Shown: positions 1 to 5,701 of the stretch, piece after piece
Layout of the letters: every line of letters begins with the position of its first letter
Position numbering within the stretch: position 1 is the first letter of the stretch
NCBI GenBank assembly: GCA_900553215.1
Contig: USCJ01000075.1
Location: 1-6,832 of the forward strand
Length of the DNA stretch: 6,832 nt
Source of the DNA: an uncultured Collinsella sp.
GTDB lineage: Bacteria > Actinomycetota > Coriobacteriia > Coriobacteriales > Coriobacteriaceae
Direction: 5' to 3'
Notes under the pieces: generated by a model
Seen by the model: the letters and a program-made list of their open reading frames with translations, nothing else
Database searches by the model: none
Told to the model about the DNA's origin: nothing
Program-made: the position numbers and the translations under genes

Positions 1-818
1 GGGCCGCAATGGCTCGAGATGACGCCGCCGACCTGAGTCCAGGTAATGTCCTTAAAGCCCAGGTCGTGCGCATAGACTTCCATGTCGTCGCGCAGCTCCT
101 CGGAAAGACCTACCGAATATGCCAAGCCAATGTGCGAGTAGTCGATCTCGCCCTTGGCAACCATGTGGTCAATAAAGGCGCGGGCGCATTTGAGCATAGA
201 GCCGCGGAACTTCTTGGTTGCCACGAACTTGCCGCCCGTTACCTCAATGCAGGGCTTAATCTTGAGCAGATGGGCGCCCAGGAACGCGACGTTGGACAAG
301 CGACCGCCCGCCTTAAGGAAGGCAAGGTCCGTAGGAACAAAGCCCAGCAGCACGCGGTCCATGACGGAGTTCGTAAATGCAAAGATCTCGTCGACGGTGG
401 CATCGGGGTGAGCCTCGATGTATTTGGCAGTCTCGACGACAACGAGCGACTGGCCCACCGAGACAAAGCGCGTGTCCATGGAGAACACGTAGTCGCGCCC
501 CTGGGCCGCAATCTTAGAGGACTGATGCGAACAGGTCGTGGCCTCGGAATATGCAAGATGCAAAATGGTCGCATCGGGCTGCTCGGCATGAATGCGGTCG
601 TACACATGCGCAAAATCCGCTGGCGAACAGCCACTGGTCTTGGGCATCACACCCAACTCGTTGCAGCGCGAGTATATCTCAAGCGGATCGATCGAACCGT
701 CCTCGACGGTCTCGTCACCAATCGTGACATGCATAGGCACGCGCACGATGCCGTAGCGCTCGCAGAGCTCCGGCGTCACATCCGACCCAGACTCAACCAC
801 GATTACGTACTTGCCCAT
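1..818 (-). CDS. DegV family protein (fatty-acid-binding, FakB-like), C-terminus cut by window edge
   Basis: The minus strand is open from an ATG at 816-818 to the left edge, giving 272 codons; DegV proteins usually have about 280 residues, so only the last few are missing. Visible DegV features are the N-terminal strand and loop (VIVVESGSDVTPEL, residues 6-18), the TSGCS loop at 61-65 that matches the usual TSQPS-type motif, KAGGRLSNVAFLG at 169-181 followed by LLKIKP, and a C-terminal VISSHCG whose next codon begins CC (Pro), matching the family's H-x-GP-G motif. Known DegV/FakB proteins bind a fatty acid and, in firmicutes, present it to the kinase FakA; that role here is inferred. The usual lipid-contacting SGT is replaced by TTC (94-96). 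No strong Shine-Dalgarno precedes 818; in-frame GTG at 827 and ATG at 842 are possible, but the ATG at 818 gives the usual DegV N-terminus. It lies downstream of the sugar operon but probably has its own leader. Confidence 0.9.
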   Translation of the reverse strand, partial: MGKYVIVVESGSDVTPELCERYGIVRVPMHVTIGDETVEDGSIDPLEIYSRCNELGVMPKTSGCSPADFAHVYDRIHAEQPDATILHLAYSEATTCSHQSSKIAAQGRDYVFSMDTRFVSVGQSLVVVETAKYIEAHPDATVDEIFAFTNSVMDRVLLGFVPTDLAFLKAGGRLSNVAFLGAHLLKIKPCIEVTGGKFVATKKFRGSMLKCARAFIDHMVAKGEIDYSHIGLAYSVGLSEELRDDMEVYAHDLGFKDITWTQVGGVISSHCG

Positions 819-865
819 TATTATCACGACCCATCTCGACATTGGCTTTTCAATACATGGCACGC

Positions 866-892
866 GCCGCCGCACTGTTGCACAACGGCGGC
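866..892 (-). promoter_or_regulatory. GC-rich 7-bp hairpin in the degV leader
   Basis: The arms GCCGCCG and CGGCGGC pair perfectly around a 13-nt loop. The hairpin follows the larger 899-947 stem in minus-strand RNA and ends 47 nt before the degV ATG at 818. No run of T follows it on either strand, so it is not a classical terminator. It may form one structured leader with its neighbour. Confidence 0.45.
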
Positions 893-898
893 AGAGCG

Positions 899-947
899 CC
901 AAAGAGACGCCGCCCCTTGCACACAACAAAGGACAGCGTCTCCCTGG
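899..947 (-). promoter_or_regulatory. Strong 21-bp RNA stem-loop upstream of degV (leader element or U-less terminator)
   Basis: Bases 927-947 and 899-919 pair along 21 consecutive positions in minus-strand RNA around a 7-nt loop (920-926). Sixteen pairs are Watson-Crick and five are G-U wobbles (902/944, 903/943, 911/935, 913/933, 916/930). On the plus strand the same five positions are A-C mismatches, so the stem is complete only as minus-strand RNA. No U-tract follows (the next bases read CGCTCTGC), which argues against an ordinary intrinsic terminator. It lies between the end of the sugar operon and degV. It could be a degV 5' leader element, a 3'-end stabiliser of the operon mRNA, or a U-less terminator. 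Confidence 0.65.
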
Positions 948-968
948 AAAACTCCGTGCTTATTTAGG

Positions 969-997
969 ATTCTACACGGTTTGCAACAATGTGTTAC
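969..997 (-). promoter_or_regulatory. Possible degV promoter (GTAACA - 17 bp - TAGAAT)
   Basis: On the minus strand, TAGAAT (969-974, 5 of 6 to TATAAT) lies 17 bp downstream of GTAACA (992-997, 4 of 6 to TTGACA). A start near 962 would give a leader of about 145 nt that begins just before the 21-bp stem-loop. The -35 box is weak, so this is tentative. Confidence 0.35.
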
Positions 998-1006
998 TTA
1001 CTCCGC

Positions 1007-1035
1007 AAACGGTAGCTATACACGATAAACGGTAG
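1007..1035. repeat. Direct repeat AAACGGTAG, two copies 20 bp apart
   Basis: The 9-mer AAACGGTAG occurs at 1007-1015 and 1027-1035. The 20-bp start-to-start spacing is close to two helical turns, and the pair lies just upstream of the possible degV -35 box. It could be a regulator site. It shares AAACGGT with the inverted operator copy at 5630-5646, but the rest of the operator is absent. Confidence 0.3.
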
Positions 1036-1094
1036 TTCGCTGCGGCAACTGCGACACATTCCGCCCGGCAAGTCCAATCGTGCTCCACGCACGG

Positions 1095-2537
1095 TTAATG
1101 CGCGAGGCGGTAGAAATCCATCGACGCCGCACCCTCGGCATGCAACCCCATCGCCGAAACCGCCGGCGAATAGGTACGGCTCGTAAGTGCTGCCTCGCCG
1201 CCGTTGGCAAAAATCTCGACCATCGTAGTGTCCGAAAGCACGCGCAGGTCGCGAAGCTCGCTGAGCTCAATCGACCTCCGGTCTCGCCCATAGCCTTCAT
1301 TACCCATATCGAGGGTAAGCATCCCCTCCGCATAACGCACAAAGACACCCTTGCGGATTTCGAGCTCGACCATCTTGGCGCCCTCACAGGAAACCACAAG
1401 ATCAAACAGGCGGCCCGGCTCCTCGACTGTCTCTCCGCCTACAGCACGAACGCAGCCGCCGCGCATCCTCTCAATCTCGTGCGCCGGCTGCTGGCAGAGC
1501 TTACCATCGCGCATGCTCAGCTCTCGCGGCACCGTCAACGCGCACTGCCACCCGCGCGCCACCGTCGGGTTTTCCGCCGTCGCATCGTGGCAACCCGACC
1601 ATCCGATCATCAATCGCCGGCCTGCAGCATCCTCAAAGGACTGCGGAGCATAGAAATCAAAACCGGCATCGACCATCGGGGGCATGCCCTGCCCGACGAT
1701 TTTAAAGCTCGGCGCCTCCCAATCGGCCTCGATGGGAAACCACACGCACTGATGCGGATTGCGGTAACGCCAACCATCGGCAGGCACACCCTGCGGACAG
1801 CAAACGAGAATAAGCTCGCCATCGAGCTCAAACAGATCGGGGCACTCCCACATAAAGCCAAACTTCTCGCCCAACTCAATGCGCGTCGCATAGCTCCAGT
1901 CCTCAAGATTGCGCGAGGTATAGACAAGCACGCAGCCACGGTCGTCTTTCGTACGAGCGCCCAGAACCATGTAGTAGATACCATCGTGCTCAAGGATCTT
2001 GGGGTCGCGCACGTGCGTACCGATATCGTCGGGGTAATCGACCGGTCCAACAGCTATGCGCTTCTCGCCCAATTCGTCGGGGTTCTCCGCAACCATATGA
2101 ATCTGGTTTTGCTCACGACCCGTCAACACGTAGTCGTAATCATCGCGATCAAAATGCTTGACGTTGCCGGTATAGAAGTAGTGAATCTTGCCATCACGTA
2201 CAAAGGCAGAACCAGAATACGCTCCGTTCGAATCCAAATCGGAATCGGGGAACAGCGCGGGGCCGCGATTCTCGTACGTCACAAAATCCTTTGTCGTCAG
2301 ATGGTTCCAAAGCACTGGACCGCCATGCGCAGCATCGAACGGATCGTATTGATGATAGATGTGATACGTATCACCAATCTGAACCAAACCGTTGGGGTCG
2401 TTGAGCCAGCCAAGCTCAGGCTCCACATGGAACAGAAGCCTATCGGGGTCGGACGCGATGCGGGCCGCCGTCTCATCCTGTCCGGCACGCCACTGCTCAT
2501 AGTCCGCGCGTGTCACCTTATTTTTTTGATTAAACAT
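1095..2537 (-). CDS. scrB: GH32 beta-fructofuranosidase / sucrose-6-phosphate hydrolase
   Basis: The 480-residue protein has the complete canonical GH32 catalytic set: WLNDPNG at 44-50 with the nucleophile D47, YSGSA at 107-111, RDPK at 177-180 with the transition-state-stabilising D178, and ECPD at 231-234 with the acid/base E231. The five-bladed propeller covers roughly residues 30-330, and a beta-sandwich domain fills the remainder, which is normal length for the family. There is no signal peptide, so it acts in the cytoplasm. With a PTS permease directly upstream, the likeliest reaction is hydrolysis of sucrose 6-phosphate to glucose 6-phosphate and fructose; cleavage of phosphorylated or short fructo-oligosaccharides is an alternative. 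The ATG at 2537 is preceded by a modest GAGAAAG (2547-2553). It is the third operon gene, separated from the permease gene by 101 bases that carry a strong hairpin, so its level may be set separately. The symbol is by analogy with scr loci. Confidence 0.9.
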   Translation of the reverse strand: MFNQKNKVTRADYEQWRAGQDETAARIASDPDRLLFHVEPELGWLNDPNGLVQIGDTYHIYHQYDPFDAAHGGPVLWNHLTTKDFVTYENRGPALFPDSDLDSNGAYSGSAFVRDGKIHYFYTGNVKHFDRDDYDYVLTGREQNQIHMVAENPDELGEKRIAVGPVDYPDDIGTHVRDPKILEHDGIYYMVLGARTKDDRGCVLVYTSRNLEDWSYATRIELGEKFGFMWECPDLFELDGELILVCCPQGVPADGWRYRNPHQCVWFPIEADWEAPSFKIVGQGMPPMVDAGFDFYAPQSFEDAAGRRLMIGWSGCHDATAENPTVARGWQCALTVPRELSMRDGKLCQQPAHEIERMRGGCVRAVGGETVEEPGRLFDLVVSCEGAKMVELEIRKGVFVRYAEGMLTLDMGNEGYGRDRRSIELSELRDLRVLSDTTMVEIFANGGEAALTSRTYSPAVSAMGLHAEGAASMDFYRLAH

Positions 2538-2546
2538 CGCCGTTGA

Positions 2547-2553
2547 CTTTCTC
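2547..2553 (-). promoter_or_regulatory. Ribosome binding site of the canonical GH32 gene
   Basis: GAGAAAG reads on the minus strand 9 nt before the ATG at 2537. It is moderate in strength and lies between that start codon and the strong hairpin. Confidence 0.4.
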
Positions 2554-2561
2554 GTCTATGG

Positions 2562-2599
2562 GGAAGGACGCTCGACTCACACGAGTCGAACGCCCTTCC
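2562..2599 (-). promoter_or_regulatory. 17-bp intercistronic RNA hairpin between permease and GH32 genes
   Basis: Bases 2583-2599 and 2562-2578 pair along 17 consecutive positions around a 4-nt loop in minus-strand RNA, with two G-U wobbles (2568/2593 and 2571/2590). On the plus strand these two are A-C mismatches, so the minus-strand transcript is the structured molecule. It begins about 40 nt after the permease stop and ends 24 nt before the downstream ATG. No U-tract follows, so it looks more like an mRNA-processing, stability or partial-termination element than a full terminator. Confidence 0.65.
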
Positions 2600-2638
2600 T
2601 CAAATGGACTTATCCTCAGATTACACTGAACGGCTCAA

Positions 2639-4090
2639 CTAGAAGCTAACGTCGAAGCCAGCGCCAGCGCCCTCTTCATCGGTGGTCGGCACGCCCTTTG
2701 CCTTGTTGTAGGCAAAGATCAAGACGATTGGCACGATAAAGGCGATGAGATTGCCAGCCACATACCACACGAGGGTCTCGGGCGTGACGATGAGCAGGCC
2801 AAGCACGCCGGTCAGACCCTGACCGATAGCGCGCACCTCAAAGAGCTTGACGAAGGCACCGCCGCAGCCTGCACCGATGCATGCGCAGATGAACGGAATG
2901 ATCGAATAGCGCATGTTTGCAGCAAAGATAGCGGGCTCGGAGATTCCGACCAGCGTCGGGATAAAGGACGACATGCAGATGTTGCGCTCTTTGGAGTGCT
3001 TCTTGTGAATGAGGTACATACCGATGGCGCCGCCGCCCTGGGCGATGATGGAAACCGACCAGATGGCCTGGATGTAGTTGAAGCCAGTCGTGGCAACAAG
3101 GTTTGCCTCGATACCCTGGATGAACTGATGCGTACCGGTAACGACGAGCGGCTGCAGGAACGCGGCGAAGACAAAGGCACCAAAGACGCCCATCCTGTTG
3201 TACAGGATATCGATTACGCCGGCGAGGACGTCACCGATCAGGTTACCGAGCGGGCCGAACACGGTGAACAGGGCGACGTTAGCAAGAATCAGGGTAACGG
3301 TCGGGACAAAGACGAACGAAACGACCTCGGGGATGTACTTCTGGGCAATCTTTTCGACCTTGGCCATAAACCAGGCGGTCAGAATTGCAGGGAACACGCC
3401 GCCCTGGAAAGCAACCATGGGAATGGAGAGCGGACCAAAGTTCCAGTACTCAGCACCCGTCGGGTCCATAACGAACGTGTTGCGGTTCATAAGGCTCGGG
3501 TGAACCATGACGATACCGACGAGGATGCCCAGGATCGGGTTACCGCCAAAACGCTTGACTGCGCTGTACATAACCAGGACAGGCAGGTAGTCGAACGTGG
3601 TGGCGATAATGGCAAAGAAGCTTGCGAGGTTCTTGAGGAACTCGCTGTGATCGGCGAGGCTGCCCTCCATGCCAAAGAGGCCGTTGGCAACGATCAGCGA
3701 CTTAAGGCCGATGATGATTGCAGCGCCGACGAAGGCGGGAATGATGGGGATAAAGATGTCCGAGAATACCTTGAGGACCGAGAAGAACTTGCCCTTCTTG
3801 TCCGCCTCGGCGCCCTTGACCTCGGAAGCGCTGATCTCCTTAACGCCCGTCAGAGCCATAAACTCATCGTAAACCTTGTTGACGGTACCGGTACCGAAGA
3901 TGATCATGAGCTGGCCGCTGTTGTACAGCACGCCCTTGACGCCATCGATGTTCTCGAGCTCGGCCTTGTTGTATTTGCTCGTATCCTTGAGCACCAGACG
4001 CAGACGGGTCACGCAATGCGTGGCGCCCTCGATGTTCTCCAGTCCGCCGACGTTGTCGACGACTTGCTGGGACACTGCCTTGTAGTCCAT
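2639..4090 (-). CDS. scrA: PTS sugar permease EIIBC, sucrose-type (glucose superfamily)
   Basis: The protein has 483 residues. An N-terminal EIIB domain (about 1-80) carries the phosphocysteine in THCVTRLRL, with C26 as the phosphorylation site. A charged linker (about 88-101) leads to a polytopic EIIC domain (about 102-465) rich in membrane segments. EIIC signatures are GTHQFIQGIE (319-328) and GISEPAIF (382-389), a variant of the usual GITEPAIF. The tail after residue 466 is short and has no EIIA domain, so phosphate must come from an EIIA encoded elsewhere. It would import its sugar across the cytoplasmic membrane as the 6-phosphate. Sucrose is inferred from the two flanking GH32 genes; related EIIBC proteins also carry trehalose or beta-glucosides. 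The ATG at 4090 is preferred over 4102 because GGAGAGG (4094-4100) fits it and would overlap the upstream ATG. It starts 45 bases after the preceding GH32 stop, so the two genes are surely cotranscribed. Confidence 0.9.
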   Translation of the reverse strand: MDYKAVSQQVVDNVGGLENIEGATHCVTRLRLVLKDTSKYNKAELENIDGVKGVLYNSGQLMIIFGTGTVNKVYDEFMALTGVKEISASEVKGAEADKKGKFFSVLKVFSDIFIPIIPAFVGAAIIIGLKSLIVANGLFGMEGSLADHSEFLKNLASFFAIIATTFDYLPVLVMYSAVKRFGGNPILGILVGIVMVHPSLMNRNTFVMDPTGAEYWNFGPLSIPMVAFQGGVFPAILTAWFMAKVEKIAQKYIPEVVSFVFVPTVTLILANVALFTVFGPLGNLIGDVLAGVIDILYNRMGVFGAFVFAAFLQPLVVTGTHQFIQGIEANLVATTGFNYIQAIWSVSIIAQGGGAIGMYLIHKKHSKERNICMSSFIPTLVGISEPAIFAANMRYSIIPFICACIGAGCGGAFVKLFEVRAIGQGLTGVLGLLIVTPETLVWYVAGNLIAFIVPIVLIFAYNKAKGVPTTDEEGAGAGFDVSF

Positions 4091-4093
4091 GTT

Positions 4094-4100
4094 CCTCTCC
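4094..4100 (-). promoter_or_regulatory. Ribosome binding site that sets the EIIBC start
   Basis: GGAGAGG ends 3 nt before the ATG at 4090, with its GGAG core 6 nt away. The longer in-frame ATG at 4102 has AGGA immediately against it, with no room for initiation. Confidence 0.65.
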
Positions 4101-4135
4101 ATTCCTTTTCTAAATCATAAAACGGTTCGTTGCCG

Positions 4136-5518
4136 CTACAGAGACGCGATCGTTGCGTTTGCGCACTTGAGCGCACCGTCGGTGACGGTAAGCGCCACAC
4201 CCTGGCCCTGCTTGTTGCAGAAGCGAGCGTTGAGCGCAACGTCATCGACAAAGATGGTCGCGATGTCGTCGTCGACGACCAGACGCACATGGTGAGTGCC
4301 CTCGCCCTTAAAGAACAACGGACGCTCGAGGCCCATGTTGTTGACCTGGAACCACGGGTACTGGGGAGCCGGCGTGAACTCGAGCTTGCCCTCGCGCAGG
4401 TTGGCGCGGAACTCATAGGCAAGACCGGTCTCGGCGTCCTCGGCGAACTTGACCGAGAAGCCGGCAGCGTTACCGCCGAGCTCAATGTCGGCATCGAGCA
4501 AGTAGGTGGAGCCGGCATCTGCGGCGAGCACCTGCTCGACCTTGCCCGACTCGCAGGAAAGCTCAAAGGTCTCGACTGCCTTAGCCTCGCCAAAGGCGCC
4601 AAGCATGCTGTCGGGGAGCTTGGTGCCGAGCGTTCCGTCGGCACGCTGAACGATCTCGAGGGGCATAAAGGTGCCACCCCATAGGTAAGAGCTGGGGTCG
4701 CCGCCCTCGTCACGCGTAGGAACCCAACCAAAGAGAACGCGACGCTCGCCATCGAATGCGGTGCGAGCGGCGTAGTACGCGCGGCCGTCGAAGGAGTCGT
4801 CAGCGGGGGTAATCCAAGGACCGTTGATGGACTTGGACATGCGGTAACGGGTCTTGTTGCCGTCGCTGTACTCGGAAAAGACGAGGTACCACCAGTCGCC
4901 CATCTTAAAGAGATCAGGCATCTCAAACATGGTGTACAGGCCCGGGTTCCACCAGTCGCCCTGGAACTCCCAGTTGGTCAGATCCTTGGAGGTGAACTTG
5001 ACCAGGCGGCCGGTCATCAGACGCTTGTCCTCGCCCACACGCGTGCCGAGGATGAGCATGTACTCTTCGTTCTCCTCATCCCAAAGCACAAAGGGATCGC
5101 GCCAGTTGCGGTCATCGTAACCCTCCTGGGGCGGAAGCAGCGTCTCGGCGATGTTCTTCTCCCACTTGACGGCGTCGTCGCTCGTTGCGTGAAGAAGAAC
5201 CTGCTTCATCAAACGTGCGCGGACCTTATCGCGATTGCAACCAGTGTAGAGCGCATGGTACTTGTCGCCCACCTTAAACACCGTGCCGGCATAAATGTAC
5301 TGGTCGACTTCCTCGTCGCCGCCGCGCTCAAGGCTCTCGCCAAAGTCCTTGTAGTTGACGAAATCCTTGGTCGTAGCGAGTGCCCAGCCAAACGGCTCTC
5401 CGAAAGGTTCGGGGTTACGCGTGTCACGCTGATGATAGAGATAGAACGTGCCGTCCTCGCCGTACGGCATGATGTCGCCTACCCAAATTCCCTCAGGCTG
5501 GTAATACACCTTGTGCAT
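4136..5518 (-). CDS. Divergent GH32 family glycosidase (fructan/FOS-type, cytoplasmic)
   Basis: This 460-residue protein has GH32 architecture with an atypical nucleophile motif: WVGDIMP at 12-18 stands in place of WxNDPNG, with D15 as the likely nucleophile. The other catalytic residues are recognisable: WRDP at 139-142 (D141) and EMPD at 199-202 (E199), the counterpart of ECPD. The propeller runs to about residue 300 and a C-terminal beta-sandwich follows. The N-terminus goes straight into the first blade with no signal peptide, so the enzyme is intracellular. From memory, this motif style resembles the GH32 branch that includes the E. coli fos-locus enzyme Aec43/FosGH2, so a short fructo-oligosaccharide or its phosphate is a reasonable but unproven substrate. 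It is the first operon gene, 43 nt downstream of the promoter's -10 box. The ATG at 5518 is chosen because AGGAAG (5525-5530) is spaced 6 nt before it; an in-frame GTG at 5536 would include that site. Confidence 0.85.
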   Translation of the reverse strand: MHKVYYQPEGIWVGDIMPYGEDGTFYLYHQRDTRNPEPFGEPFGWALATTKDFVNYKDFGESLERGGDEEVDQYIYAGTVFKVGDKYHALYTGCNRDKVRARLMKQVLLHATSDDAVKWEKNIAETLLPPQEGYDDRNWRDPFVLWDEENEEYMLILGTRVGEDKRLMTGRLVKFTSKDLTNWEFQGDWWNPGLYTMFEMPDLFKMGDWWYLVFSEYSDGNKTRYRMSKSINGPWITPADDSFDGRAYYAARTAFDGERRVLFGWVPTRDEGGDPSSYLWGGTFMPLEIVQRADGTLGTKLPDSMLGAFGEAKAVETFELSCESGKVEQVLAADAGSTYLLDADIELGGNAAGFSVKFAEDAETGLAYEFRANLREGKLEFTPAPQYPWFQVNNMGLERPLFFKGEGTHHVRLVVDDDIATIFVDDVALNARFCNKQGQGVALTVTDGALKCANATIASL

Positions 5519-5524
5519 CCGAGA

Positions 5525-5534
5525 CTTCCTTTCC
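5525..5534 (-). promoter_or_regulatory. Ribosome binding site of the divergent GH32 gene
   Basis: GGAAAGGAAG on the minus strand ends 6 nt before the ATG at 5518, and it decides against the in-frame GTG at 5534-5536. Confidence 0.65.
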
Positions 5535-5560
5535 ACGACATACTAACTCGGTACAATGGC

Positions 5561-5589
5561 AAGATATGTCAATCGTTTTCATATGTCAA
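5561..5589 (-). promoter_or_regulatory. Operon promoter TTGACA - 17 bp - TATCTT
   Basis: On the minus strand a consensus TTGACA (5584-5589) is followed after exactly 17 bp by TATCTT (5561-5566, 4 of 6 to TATAAT). A start near 5554 would give a short leader of about 36 nt to the ATG at 5518. The -35 box lies inside operator O2, and operator O1 fills the spacer and touches the -10 box, so repressor binding would exclude RNA polymerase. Confidence 0.7.
5566..5582. promoter_or_regulatory. Operator O1 (LacI-type, promoter spacer)
   Basis: ATGTCAATCGTTTTCAT is one of four related 17-mers in the window and differs from O2 at one base. It has the central CG of LacI-family operators and occupies the spacer of the operon promoter. 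Confidence 0.7.
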
Positions 5590-5599
5590 ACGTTTTCAT
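5583..5599. promoter_or_regulatory. Operator O2 (LacI-type, over the -35 box)
   Basis: ATGTCAAACGTTTTCAT abuts O1 in the same orientation with no gap, a 17-bp tandem repeat with 16 of 17 bases identical. It contains the palindromic core AAACGTTT and covers the promoter -35 box. Confidence 0.7.
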
Positions 5600-5629
5600 A
5601 CCAATACGTCTTTTCGCAGTTCCAGTCGT

Positions 5630-5646
5630 CGGTAAACGGTTGACAT
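5630..5646. promoter_or_regulatory. Operator-like site O3, inverted and upstream of the promoter
   Basis: The minus strand reads ATGTCAACCGTTTACCG, which matches O2 at 13 of 17 positions, with the ATGTCAA and CGTTT blocks intact. It lies in opposite orientation, with its core CG 63 bp (about six helical turns) from that of O1 and 46 bp from that of O2. That suits an auxiliary operator. Confidence 0.5.
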
Positions 5647-5701
5647 ATGCCGGCGAACGGTCATCAGAGGCGTTTGAGGAATTCTTTTGGCACGGGATGA
5701 A

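Noticed and set aside
1079..1093. Small hairpin (CGTGC/GCACG, 5-nt loop) directly after the GH32 stop as an operon terminator
   Set aside because: The stem is only 5 bp and no T-run follows on the minus strand. The operon end remains undefined; the 899-947 stem is a better candidate.
2518..2527. Run of seven A residues in codons 4-6 of the canonical GH32 gene as a programmed slippage site
   Set aside because: The full-length frame is intact and encodes all catalytic motifs, and there is no overlapping frame that slippage would usefully join.
1080..2546. A 488-codon plus-strand open frame antisense to the whole canonical GH32 gene, with similar long plus-strand frames over degV (9-1028) and EIIBC (2996-4120)
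   Set aside because: These frames are codon-aligned with the real genes, so they stay open simply because the genes avoid TTA, CTA and TCA codons. Their translations show no family motifs and are rich in Arg and His, while the minus-strand proteins have clear catalytic signatures.
4103..4135. A further operator copy between the first GH32 and EIIBC genes (ACCGTTTTATG on the minus strand)
   Set aside because: Only the CCGTTTT half resembles the motif; the ATGTCAA half is missing.
5566..5599. The tandem repeats read as CcpA catabolite-response (cre) elements
   Set aside because: They share the CG core and flanking A and T runs of all LacI-family sites, but the spacing to the outer CA is one base off the cre consensus. 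The same motif also recurs only beside the local LacI gene and its operon.
5600..5701. An intrinsic terminator after the repressor gene
   Set aside because: No stem of useful length followed by a T-run was found on the minus strand, so read-through into the operon cannot be excluded.
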